The position numbers and the translations under genes are program-made. A model generated the notes under the pieces. The model saw nothing but the letters and a program-made list of their open reading frames with translations. It searched no databases and was not told the origin of the DNA. Positions 41,339 through 50,016 of a DNA stretch of 64,000 nt are shown piece after piece (position 1 is the first letter of the stretch; each line of letters begins with the position of its first letter). The DNA is from an uncultured Lachnospiraceae bacterium (GTDB lineage Bacteria > Bacillota > Clostridia > Lachnospirales > Lachnospiraceae), in the NCBI GenBank assembly GCA_947625755.1, contig CANQPJ010000003.1:62001-126000 (forward strand), read 5' to 3'.

Positions 41339-42724
41339 TTATGAATAATATTTCTGATTCTTACTCTTTGGTTTATCTGGCACCGTCCGCTTAAGTTCAC
41401 CTGTTTTAAGCAATTTATCTAAATAGTGTCTTCTGAAAAATGAACGTTCAAGTTTAAATTTACACATTATTTCACTTGCAGATTTAGGTTCTTTACAAAA
41501 TTCAATTATCTGTTTCATCGTATCATGGTCATTAACATGGTCATATTGACCATGTTGCTGACCATCATCCCTCAACAACCTCAAATATCTATCGCAAGCC
41601 TTGCACAAAACCATAATTCCAGCACTATTAATTTCATACTCTGGTAATGGTCCTCCATATAATGCACAAGCCTCTTTAATCTTCTCAAATCCTCTTCCCC
41701 AAGCTTCAATCATCCCACTTTTGAAAAAGATATTTGCCAACTTAGGATTATAGGGCTGTGATGAATGTTTCATAAACAACTTGTCCGTTGAATCGAGATT
41801 TGGAGGCATCTCGCCATCATTCCAAATATATATTTTATTCTCATAAACACTAATCTGAATTGGATTACAACTACTATAATCCTTATGAACAACGGCATTC
41901 AATAAAATTTCACGAAATGCATCCTTATGGAACATAAATTGTTCTATTCTTTGAACCCCTTCATAATCAATCAAAGCCTTCATATATTTTGTGTAAATCA
42001 AATCTACCGTCTTATCCACCTGCTCTATCAGCGGTCCATGAACTTCATCCTGATATACCAGATCTGAATCTGATTTTCCAAAATAACCAATTTTAATATA
42101 AGAACCCGTCACCCATTTTTCAGGATCTTTATAAAACGCAAGCATTGCAGCTCTTATCAAATATCCATCTTCATCAATTAGATGTAAATTATCCATTAAA
42201 ATAGTATCTTCTACACTAACTTCTTCCGCTGTAAGTCTGCCTCTTTTAACCGATTTATCCTTAAATAACTGAACAGCTTCTTCTTTTAAATCAGTAACTG
42301 ACAATTTTGGCAACGGCACACCATCCCAAGTTCTACCTTGCGTTTTTAATAATGTTCTCTCTAATTCTTTTCCTGTAATTTCACGCATTGTACTACCAGA
42401 GCGGTAATAATATTTTCCACGAAAACTGATTAAGAATGGGTATTTGTCAACAATTATCTGCAAATACTCCAGTTCGCCTTTATATAGCAAATTTACATCA
42501 GCAATGATTCCCATAGTATCTGTAATCTTATTAGGAATCCGCTCTAGCAAATCTCGTGCATTATTAATTCCCACAACATTGCCGTTATCATCTGCACCTA
42601 TGTATATGGTTCCTCCATAGGCATTTGCATAACCGCAAATCCATTTTAAATACTCATCTTGCCAAGATTCTTTCCACTCTATAGATTGATTTTCTTTTTC
42701 GTTCACTATTTCACCAACTTTCAT
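41339..42724 (-). CDS. AlbA_2/Schlafen-type ATP-binding, putative transcriptional regulator
   Basis: IEWKESWQDEYLKWICGYANAYGGTIYIGADDNGNVVG; EILLNAVVHKDY; C-terminal winged-helix-like region. Confidence 0.88.
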   Translation of the reverse strand: MKVGEIVNEKENQSIEWKESWQDEYLKWICGYANAYGGTIYIGADDNGNVVGINNARDLLERIPNKITDTMGIIADVNLLYKGELEYLQIIVDKYPFLISFRGKYYYRSGSTMREITGKELERTLLKTQGRTWDGVPLPKLSVTDLKEEAVQLFKDKSVKRGRLTAEEVSVEDTILMDNLHLIDEDGYLIRAAMLAFYKDPEKWVTGSYIKIGYFGKSDSDLVYQDEVHGPLIEQVDKTVDLIYTKYMKALIDYEGVQRIEQFMFHKDAFREILLNAVVHKDYSSCNPIQISVYENKIYIWNDGEMPPNLDSTDKLFMKHSSQPYNPKLANIFFKSGMIEAWGRGFEKIKEACALYGGPLPEYEINSAGIMVLCKACDRYLRLLRDDGQQHGQYDHVNDHDTMKQIIEFCKEPKSASEIMCKFKLERSFFRRHYLDKLLKTGELKRTVPDKPKSKNQKYYS

Positions 42725-42939
42725 TTATTATTAATCAATATAACCTCTAACCTAATATTTTGTCTCTATTCCTAAATTCACTCTAATACCTTCTTCCTCC
42801 GACAAACTACAACCCTTATAAATCTTACAACTATAGTCTGCTATATTTAATAATATCCCCAAAACAAATTTAACATACAACTGATTCCAGCGCAAACGGG
42901 AAACAAATGAATCATACACCGATTGCATCTTTTAAAAAC

Positions 42940-43150
42940 TGCGTTACACGTTTTTTATATTCACCATATATAATATTTTCTTTACTATCTTTTCATAGAA
43001 CGGAATCGCATTTTCATTGACACATGTGTACATTATTATGTTATCTGTACCTCCTGCAAGCTCATGTAATCTGCGGACCAATGCCTTTCCAATCCTTTGG
43101 AACCATCTGACATATTAACAAATCTTTGCTTTCTGCTATAACCATTTTTA
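42940..43150 (-). pseudogene. Frameshifted GNAT acetyltransferase remnant
   Basis: Minus-strand frame reads RIGKALVRRLHELAGGTDNIIMYTCVNENAIPFYEKIVKKI; upstream part (MVPKDWKGIG) lies in another frame; no intact ORF. Confidence 0.7.
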
Positions 43151-43282
43151 ATTCTACATCCTTAACTATATTTAAATTTCATTCTATCACACTTTATACA
43201 TCTCCGCATTAATAAAGTTCAGCAGATAGAATAGTCTAAAATACAAACAATATTCTCTTTCGTTTTATCCACAACAGCAACA

Positions 43283-43417
43283 AAAGCACCGGTCCAAATT
43301 GGACAGATGCTTTCGTCGCCCCCATATCATATATAGTATTGTAGTGTGCGATAACTAATACAATGAATGATATGAAGAAAATTCCATTCCTACTGAATAG
43401 CTACTCTAGAACTATTC
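43283..43417 (-). ncRNA. Conserved structured leader/sRNA element, copy C
   Basis: Same architecture; terminal hairpin 43283..43313 (AAAGCATCTGTCCAATTTGGACCGGTGCTTTTGTTG). Confidence 0.55.
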
Positions 43418-43423
43418 TCCACT

Positions 43424-43495
43424 AAAGTACGCAAATTTTGTCGTTTCGTCAATAGAATATGCGTAAACGATAGTTGATTCTGCGTAAACGATAGT
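43424..43495 (-). promoter_or_regulatory. LytTR-type promoter C
   Basis: Repeats 43481..43495 and 43460..43474, -35 TTGACG 43447..43452, -10 TACTTT 43424..43429. Confidence 0.75.
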
Positions 43496-43594
43496 ACTTT
43501 ATCTAGTACTATTGTGATATTATTAATTATAATTATAAATATCTATAGAATTTCACGCATTAAAAAAAGCCACTTCTGTGACTTTTGTGACTTT

Positions 43595-44299
43595 CTATGC
43601 ACTCCCACAATCATATATTCTTTTCAAATAGACTCTCTTAAATTCCCAAAGTTTTCTCTGTGAAATATCCAGATTGCTTCCATCTTTCATATATACAATT
43701 AAATCTTTATAAGTATCTACCTCATCAAGATTAACTATAAAGGATTTATGACATCTGAAAAACCATTTATCACACAATCTCTGTTGAAATTCTTTCAGAC
43801 TACAATTACATCTTTTTATTCCTTGTTTCATATGAATGCTGACAGTATGATTCGAACCTTCTACATATACAATATCTTTTAAAGAAATATTATATACTCC
43901 TTCTCCAATGATATTTATCTTTATTTTCTTATTTCGTTCTAAAAGGGTTTCTGCTGAAGACAGTCCTTCATGAATCATATCTTCCATTTTTTCTTTATTA
44001 ATGTATCTATATGCATTGACTAAATATCCTCTGTCACACATTTCTGTATGGGTTGTGAGGATCATATAGACACCTTCCGGATTTTTAATTCTTGCCCTCT
44101 TAATGGTTTCGAAACCATCTAATCCTTTCATTTCTATGTCTATAAAAGAAATATCATATGTTATCTCACTGTCGAGATAGTCAATTCCACTTTCATAACA
44201 ATCTATATCTATTTCCGTACTATTGTCATAATATTTCATAATGCAATCTTTCGCTTTATCGCGATATAACTGCATATCATCTACTACTGCAATTTTCAT
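43595..44299 (-). CDS. LytTR-family response regulator (AgrA-like)
   Basis: Receiver domain (MKIAVVDDMQLYRDKAK, YDISFIDIEMKGLDGFE) plus LytTR domain (KDIVYVEGSNHTVSIHMKQG...FFRCHKSFIVNLDEVDTY). Confidence 0.93.
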   Translation of the reverse strand: MKIAVVDDMQLYRDKAKDCIMKYYDNSTEIDIDCYESGIDYLDSEITYDISFIDIEMKGLDGFETIKRARIKNPEGVYMILTTHTEMCDRGYLVNAYRYINKEKMEDMIHEGLSSAETLLERNKKIKINIIGEGVYNISLKDIVYVEGSNHTVSIHMKQGIKRCNCSLKEFQQRLCDKWFFRCHKSFIVNLDEVDTYKDLIVYMKDGSNLDISQRKLWEFKRVYLKRIYDCGSA

Positions 44300-45594
44300 A
44301 TATCTGCCTCCTGTTCAAGCATAATCATAATAGAAAAAGTTGTGTTTTCAATATTTATATCTAACATTCCATTATGACGTTCCACTGCTTCTTTAATATT
44401 CTCAATTCCAAAACCATGATACTCTACATCCTTTTTCGTGGTCACGATTTTACTATGGCTAAACTGCCCTTCGTCTTTAAATGTATTTTCTGCAATAATT
44501 ATAATATTATCACCTGTATATCTGCATTCTAATGTGATTCTCTTTTCATCCGATTTTTCTGCGGCTTCAATCGCATTACTTAATAAATTTGAAAAAATAG
44601 TACACAAATCATATGGAGAAATCCGGCATGCACTTGGAAGCATTCCTTTGAAAGTAATATTAATTCCTTTTTGCACTGCTTCTGAATGATATTTATTTAC
44701 TATTGCATCTACAATACCATTATTGACTGTTATTACGTTTCCTAAACGGTCAATCTGCATATTGATTTCTTTCATATACTCATTAAAATCTGAATACTGA
44801 TTGTTTTTCGCCATCATAGATAACACCTGCATATGATTTTTGATGTCATGGCGAAACTTCTTTGTGTTTATCTCACGTTGCTCAAGATATTGGTAATGCT
44901 TTGTCTGTTCATTTAGATATTTTTGAGTAATTTCTTCTTTTTCTTTATATGTATCTCTGGAAATAATTAGCGAAATAACTGAAGATAATTGAATAAGAAT
45001 TCCTAAAATCAATACTAATACAGAAACAAGATATCCTAATTTGTAATCTTCTAGAATCTTCTCATCAACGATAGATGCTATAATCGTTACAACATAGGTA
45101 TCTGCTATGGCTAAAATGGTAAAAAAGAATAATTTTACAATGCCTAATCTTTTTATTCCTTCATTATATTTATTACTATATATTTTTCCAATAACAAAAA
45201 TAAAGACAAGTGACAAACAAGCTGCTAGTAGTTCCTCTACTCTTTCGTTTTTTATATTAGTTAATTCAAATACTACATATATCATTTCTGTTGTCATTAA
45301 GTCTAACATAGAGGTAAGAAAGAATATCCATAAACCAGAAAAAACTAGTTCAAGTATTTTTTCATCATATAATAAACATATTACTATGCAAAAGACTAAT
45401 ATATAACTAGTAAAGGTGATTGAATTACCCTCTGAATAATAAAGCCACAACGATAAGCTTAACATACAAATAAATGAAACTACATATCTTATTCTTTTTT
45501 CTTGTCTCTTGCGAAACATGAATATTAAGTCACAAAAACATAGAACTTTTATTAAGTGCAATAAATCTGTTAATTCATATAAAACAGCATCCAT
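44296..45594 (-). CDS. GHKL-domain sensor histidine kinase (AgrC-like), multiple TM
   Basis: N-terminal hydrophobic multi-TM region; KKFRHDIKNHMQVLSMM H-box; SNLLSNAIEAAEKS and HGFGIENIKEAVERHNG ATPase motifs; 4-bp overlap with regulator. Confidence 0.92.
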   Translation of the reverse strand: MDAVLYELTDLLHLIKVLCFCDLIFMFRKRQEKRIRYVVSFICMLSLSLWLYYSEGNSITFTSYILVFCIVICLLYDEKILELVFSGLWIFFLTSMLDLMTTEMIYVVFELTNIKNERVEELLAACLSLVFIFVIGKIYSNKYNEGIKRLGIVKLFFFTILAIADTYVVTIIASIVDEKILEDYKLGYLVSVLVLILGILIQLSSVISLIISRDTYKEKEEITQKYLNEQTKHYQYLEQREINTKKFRHDIKNHMQVLSMMAKNNQYSDFNEYMKEINMQIDRLGNVITVNNGIVDAIVNKYHSEAVQKGINITFKGMLPSACRISPYDLCTIFSNLLSNAIEAAEKSDEKRITLECRYTGDNIIIIAENTFKDEGQFSHSKIVTTKKDVEYHGFGIENIKEAVERHNGMLDINIENTTFSIMIMLEQEADI

Positions 45595-45770
45595 TTATCT
45601 CCTCCGTAATTTAAATTATTAATATTTATATTATATCAAATAATTATAAATTACGGAAGAAATGGGTAGATTTCGTTTTCTACATAAACCAATGTCTGAT
45701 GATGTGATATAAGTGATTAAACAATACATTATCCTTTCCGTATATACTTATGTATTGTCCGGACACAAAA

Positions 45771-45842
45771 AAGGATAACCGATTTATTTTTTTTGTAAAT
45801 AGAATCTGCGTAAACGATAGTAAATTCTGCGTAAACGATAGT
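45771..45842 (-). promoter_or_regulatory. LytTR-type promoter D, upstream of the two-component system
   Basis: Repeats 45828..45842 and 45807..45821, -35 TTTACA 45794..45799, -10 TATCCT 45772..45777. Confidence 0.72.
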
Positions 45843-45854
45843 AACATTTTAAAA

Positions 45855-45919
45855 AAAAGACGAAAATGGAATGCGAAATTTTTTTCTTAAATAAATTTCT
45901 TCACATCATTTTCGTCTTA
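45855..45919 (-). terminator. Large hairpin terminator (12-bp stem) with T run on minus strand
   Basis: AAGACGAAAATG...CATTTTCGTCTTTTTTTT on minus strand. Confidence 0.6.
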
Positions 45920-46131
45920 TATTTATAACAATTAATTTTAATTAAAATTTCTACTGATTTTAAATAAGTTGTGAAATTATTTCCTCCTAAATTTTGTAAA
46001 GTCAACAAATTTCTTTATAACAGACTTACCCTTATATTTATATTCTATTTAAAATATATCTGGTATTAATATTAATAATATAAACCATTTTTATAACCTA
46101 TTATTTCATTCTGACTTTTGCTTTCTATCTG

Positions 46132-46620
46132 TTAATTCAAGATTTTTACACTGGTTTGTCTCCGATATGTTATGTATGTATATGGAATTTCTCCAAAAAA
46201 TTTTTCTTCGCTTTCTTTTATAAAATCTTTTTCTTCAAATTGTGGAAAAAAGGTGTCTCCTTCAAAAACTTCATCAATTTCTGTTACATACATTTTTTCT
46301 ACTATTGGTAATGCTTCCTCATATAATCTCGCCCCACCTGAAATAAAAATATCTTTATCTCCTGCCATTTCGATTGCTTCCTGTAAGGACTCCGCAGTGT
46401 AACAGTTTTCAGCAGTGAAATCTTTTGAAGAAGATACCACAATAATTGTACGGTCTGGCAGTGGATGTCCGATTTCTTCAAAAGATTTTCTCCCCATTAT
46501 AACAACATTTCCACTAGTCAACTCTTTAAAACGCTTCTGCTCTCCTTTTATTTTCCATGGAATACATCCTTTGTATCCAATTACCCGATTTTTTGCATAA
46601 GCAACTATTAATGCTATCAT
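46132..46620 (-). CDS. folA: Dihydrofolate reductase
   Basis: MIALIVAYAKNRVIGYKGCIPWKIKGE, GRKSFEEIGHPLPDRTIIVVS, FISGGARLYEEAL. Confidence 0.94.
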   Translation of the reverse strand: MIALIVAYAKNRVIGYKGCIPWKIKGEQKRFKELTSGNVVIMGRKSFEEIGHPLPDRTIIVVSSSKDFTAENCYTAESLQEAIEMAGDKDIFISGGARLYEEALPIVEKMYVTEIDEVFEGDTFFPQFEEKDFIKESEEKFFGEIPYTYITYRRQTSVKILN

Positions 46621-46686
46621 ATTTCGTTTTCTCCATAATAATTTTATTACTTTAGTCTTCTTTTATTTTTATCAGCAATACTCCTT

Positions 46687-47811
46687 CTACAGGCATTTCC
46701 AAAAAGCTGTAGGTAACGGAATGTCCCGATTTAACTTTTCGGCATCAACCCATTGATAAATATTATCTTTCGCTTTGCAGTCCACTTTGTAACAGTGCAT
46801 GTTCCATTCTAAATGGGTAAAAATGTGTTTCACATTTTTGTGTTTTTCTACACATATTACATCAATATTCTGTTTTTGCAGCCATGCTTCTATCTCTGAT
46901 GGGTGAAATTTTTTATCCACATTTGGAAATTCCCACATTCCTGCAAGAAGCCCCGTTTTCTCTCTTTTTCGTACTGCAATTTTTCCACTGTCACTTAAAA
47001 TTAATACCGTCTTTTCTATAACCTTTCTTTCTACTTTCTCCTTTTTTATAGGATATTTCTGCCACGTATCATTTTTATATGCACGGCATTTCGTATTCAA
47101 TGGGCACTCTTCACATTTTGGTGCTCCATTTGGCAGGCAAACCACAGCCCCCAGCTCCATCAGACTCTGTGTAAATTCACTGCAATGATTTTTGGGATAA
47201 ACCTGTTCCAGACGGTTGCCAATCTCCTTGCGGAATTTTTCATTCTGAATATTCTGTTCTATTTCATTTAACCTTGTAATTACCCGCAAAACATTTCCAT
47301 CAACTGCGGAATACGGCATTCCAAAAGCAATAGAGCTGACTGCACCTGCTGTATATTTTCCAATTCCGGGAAGCGCTAATATATCCTTATAGTCCTGTGG
47401 AAATACACCATCATATTTTTCACAAATAATCTCTGCAGCTTTTTTTAAATTGCGTGCTCTGGAATAATATCCCAAGCCCTCCCATAATTTCAAAACAGTC
47501 TCTTCCTTCGCCTCCGCCAAAGTGCGCACATTAGGAAAACTTTTCATAAACCGATTATAATACGCTATGACTGCCTCTACTCTGGTCTGCTGCAACATAA
47601 TTTCAGAAACCCATACACAATATGGATTATGATTTTTCCTCCACGGAAGAATCCGGGCATGCTTTTTATACCACATAAGCAATGGTTCAACAATCCATTC
47701 CAAGGAGTCCTCATTGTTGTCAATATTTAATCTTTCATCTGCTTTCATTGTCATTTTACTATCCCTATTTATTTTAACATTCCCATTATGATTGTTTTTT
47801 ATAATTTTCAA
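46687..47811 (-). CDS. mutY: A/G-specific adenine glycosylase
   Basis: WVSEIMLQQTRVEAVIAYYNRFM, LPGIGKYTAGAVSSIAF, CEECPLNTKC (FeS), C-terminal NUDIX-like domain. Confidence 0.94.
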   Translation of the reverse strand: MKIIKNNHNGNVKINRDSKMTMKADERLNIDNNEDSLEWIVEPLLMWYKKHARILPWRKNHNPYCVWVSEIMLQQTRVEAVIAYYNRFMKSFPNVRTLAEAKEETVLKLWEGLGYYSRARNLKKAAEIICEKYDGVFPQDYKDILALPGIGKYTAGAVSSIAFGMPYSAVDGNVLRVITRLNEIEQNIQNEKFRKEIGNRLEQVYPKNHCSEFTQSLMELGAVVCLPNGAPKCEECPLNTKCRAYKNDTWQKYPIKKEKVERKVIEKTVLILSDSGKIAVRKREKTGLLAGMWEFPNVDKKFHPSEIEAWLQKQNIDVICVEKHKNVKHIFTHLEWNMHCYKVDCKAKDNIYQWVDAEKLNRDIPLPTAFWKCL

Positions 47812-48370
47812 TTACTTTCCCTATTTCGTTATAATCCCGCTGCATAAGTTCCTCACAAACCTGTAACTGCAATATTTCTTCAGGTATTTTTTCTATAATT
47901 TTTTCAATTACAAAATCCTTGCTTTTTTGTTTATATTTCGGCATATTGTTAATTTCCTGTATATGTGCCAATTCCGGTCGCCATAACATGCTTAATTTTC
48001 TTTTCCATTTGACTTTTGGATTTTTTTCCGGATGTCTGAGAATGTAAAAATCTGCCCTGCCATTCTCCATCTCTACCGTAATGATTCCCCACCACTTTGG
48101 TACATGCTCCTGAATATGATATGCATGTCTGGTTCCCACTACAATATAGTTATAATCATAGAATAAATTGTAATCCCGTACCTGTCTTTTCAAACGTGCA
48201 TATGTATCTGCATCACTTTTGATTTCAATTCCAAACACTGCTTCCGGCGTAACTAATACTGCATCTGCTCTGGAACGTCCCATCTGCTTTTCTTCAATAA
48301 TGCGATTGGGGACATATATATTATCTAAAAAATCAAACAATGGTTCTCTAATATCTTTATCGTACAACAT
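47786..48370 (-). CDS. sce7726-family-like protein
   Basis: DIREPLFDFL...RADAVLVTPEAVFGIEIKSDADTYARLKRQVRDYNLFYDYNYIVVG nuclease-like core. Confidence 0.7.
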   Translation of the reverse strand: MLYDKDIREPLFDFLDNIYVPNRIIEEKQMGRSRADAVLVTPEAVFGIEIKSDADTYARLKRQVRDYNLFYDYNYIVVGTRHAYHIQEHVPKWWGIITVEMENGRADFYILRHPEKNPKVKWKRKLSMLWRPELAHIQEINNMPKYKQKSKDFVIEKIIEKIPEEILQLQVCEELMQRDYNEIGKVIENYKKQS

Positions 48371-48429
48371 AATCTTTTCTTAATAAATCTCTTTCATTTT
48401 TACTGTTGTCTTTTCTGTTATTCCGCAAT

Positions 48430-49011
48430 TTATTCATGGGCTTTCCATTTACATTCTGTAATTTCCATGTGTGTAAATACAGACTTAAATGAAGAATTTT
48501 CAGGGCTGCATGCATAAATTCCAAATCGAATCTTATTCTTTCCTTCCAACATATGGCATATGCGCATCTGTCTGAAATTCATTCCATCTTCAGAACACTC
48601 CAGACAATAATCTGATTCCCTCCTGCTAAAACGATACCACATAGATTTGATAGAAGCATCAATATCCACTGTAGCCCAATCGGAATAACCATGATTTGTT
48701 ACAACGCTTCCCAATCTTTGGTATTTTTCATTTTCATATTCTATGGATGCCTTTAACCAGTTTTCGCTGTCAAGATACATCACGATTCCACACTGATCAA
48801 AACGATGCTTACTGTCAAATTCAGTTTTCACTATAAAGGAAAAATATTGTTGTTCTGTTTCCATCTGTAATACAGGTGCATTATCGTTTTGAAATCCATA
48901 GTAAGTTCTCTGCCATAAATCTGTACCGGGCTCCGTAAAAATTACTATTTTATCTTCATCTATTGTATATTTTTCCGGTTCTCTTATCCACATTAAGTTA
49001 TCAAATTTCAT
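48430..49011 (-). CDS. DUF1349-type (concanavalin-like) protein
   Basis: KIVIFTEPGTDLWQRTYYGFQNDNAPVLQ...FDQCGIVMYLDSENWLKASIEYEN. Confidence 0.82.
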   Translation of the reverse strand: MKFDNLMWIREPEKYTIDEDKIVIFTEPGTDLWQRTYYGFQNDNAPVLQMETEQQYFSFIVKTEFDSKHRFDQCGIVMYLDSENWLKASIEYENEKYQRLGSVVTNHGYSDWATVDIDASIKSMWYRFSRRESDYCLECSEDGMNFRQMRICHMLEGKNKIRFGIYACSPENSSFKSVFTHMEITECKWKAHE

Positions 49012-49190
49012 AATAAATCTCCTTTTCGGTCTAAACCGATTTGTTACCTCTCTTCATCTTCTCCTAAAATCAATATAACATTTTTTTATTTTATCATATT
49101 TCCAAGGGTATTTACACCCTGCCTTTCCCTGACTTTCTGTCCTATCTCAACTTTTATTAATAAAGCAATAAAAAATATGCGTAAAACGAA

Positions 49191-49230
49191 AAAGCTCTTA
49201 TATCCGCATTTTCGCAGATATAAGAGCTTT
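49191..49230. terminator. Strong terminator hairpin downstream of ABC transporter operon
   Basis: AAAGCTCTTATATC...GATATAAGAGCTTT, 14-bp perfect stem. Confidence 0.75.
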
Positions 49231-49263
49231 AAGAGTATGTTATAAAAAGTATAATATTTTGAA

Positions 49264-50016
49264 TTAACAGTATAATGATTCATGCAGTCTGTCCCACAGC
49301 TGACCATATCCTTCAGAGGACGGTGTCACAGGACGCTGTATATGATTTGGCTCATTAATTACAATTTTTCCTTCCGGATGCAATAATAATATTCTCGTAC
49401 CGAGTACAATCGCTTCCTGAATGTTATGAGTAATAAATAATATTGTGCAGTCTTCCTTTTCAGAAAGAGTTATAAGCTCCTGCTGCAATGTATTTCTCGT
49501 CATGGCATCCAAAGCTGCGAAAGGCTCATCCATCAAAATAATGGATGGATTCAGTGCAAGTGCTTTTGCAATCGCCACTCTCTGTTTCATACCGCCTGAA
49601 AGCTGATACGGATAATATTTTTCACATCCCGGTAATTTTACTTTTTGCAATGCTTCCTGGGATACTTCTTTTAATTGTTTTTTATCCTTCATTCCCTGAA
49701 GTTTGAGAGCGTATTGAATATTCTTCTCTACTGTCATCCATGGAAACAACTGGTTAAAATCCTGGAATACCATAATTCGGTCTGTTCCCGGTGTTGTTGT
49801 CTTTTTCCCATTGACAAGAATCTCACCTTCAAAATCTTCAAATCCGGCTATACAACGGAGTAATGTGGTCTTGCCACAACCCGAAGGTCCCAGAATACTG
49901 ACAAATTCATTCTTTTTGACAGTCAGATTAAAATCGCGGATAACCGTCTTCTGGTTTTCTGAATTGTTATCATAGATTTTTAATAGGTTCTTAATTTCTA
50001 ATATATTATTATCCAT
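49264..50016 (-). CDS. NitT/TauT-type ABC transporter ATPase
   Basis: GPSGCGKTTLLRCIAGFE, LSGGMKQRVAIAKALA, LMDEPFAALDAMTR. Confidence 0.92.
   Translation of the reverse strand: MDNNILEIKNLLKIYDNNSENQKTVIRDFNLTVKKNEFVSILGPSGCGKTTLLRCIAGFEDFEGEILVNGKKTTTPGTDRIMVFQDFNQLFPWMTVEKNIQYALKLQGMKDKKQLKEVSQEALQKVKLPGCEKYYPYQLSGGMKQRVAIAKALALNPSIILMDEPFAALDAMTRNTLQQELITLSEKEDCTILFITHNIQEAIVLGTRILLLHPEGKIVINEPNHIQRPVTPSSEGYGQLWDRLHESLYC

Noticed and set aside
40795-43150. Intact mobile element in the B-C interval
   Set aside because: No transposase, integrase or terminal inverted repeats recognised; only direct repeats that also serve as promoter/RNA modules.
39570-43310. Possible conserved peptide MGATKA(F/S)VQFG(P/L)(M/V)LLL across the three leader copies
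   Set aside because: No ribosome-binding site upstream, and the differences are nonsynonymous but compensatory in the hairpin, so RNA structure explains the conservation better.
39559-43590. Repeated GCGTAAACGATAG units as a CRISPR array
   Set aside because: Only two copies per site, 6-bp spacing, tied to promoter elements and dispersed; not repeat-spacer organisation.
49170-49190. ATGCGTAAAACG near 49178 as a fifth LytTR box
   Set aside because: One-base insertion relative to the box and no second repeat 21 bp away.
49086-49307. 73-aa minus ORF overlapping the terminator after the ABC transporter
   Set aside because: Runs through a strong terminator hairpin and the end of the ATPase gene; low-information sequence, no RBS evident.
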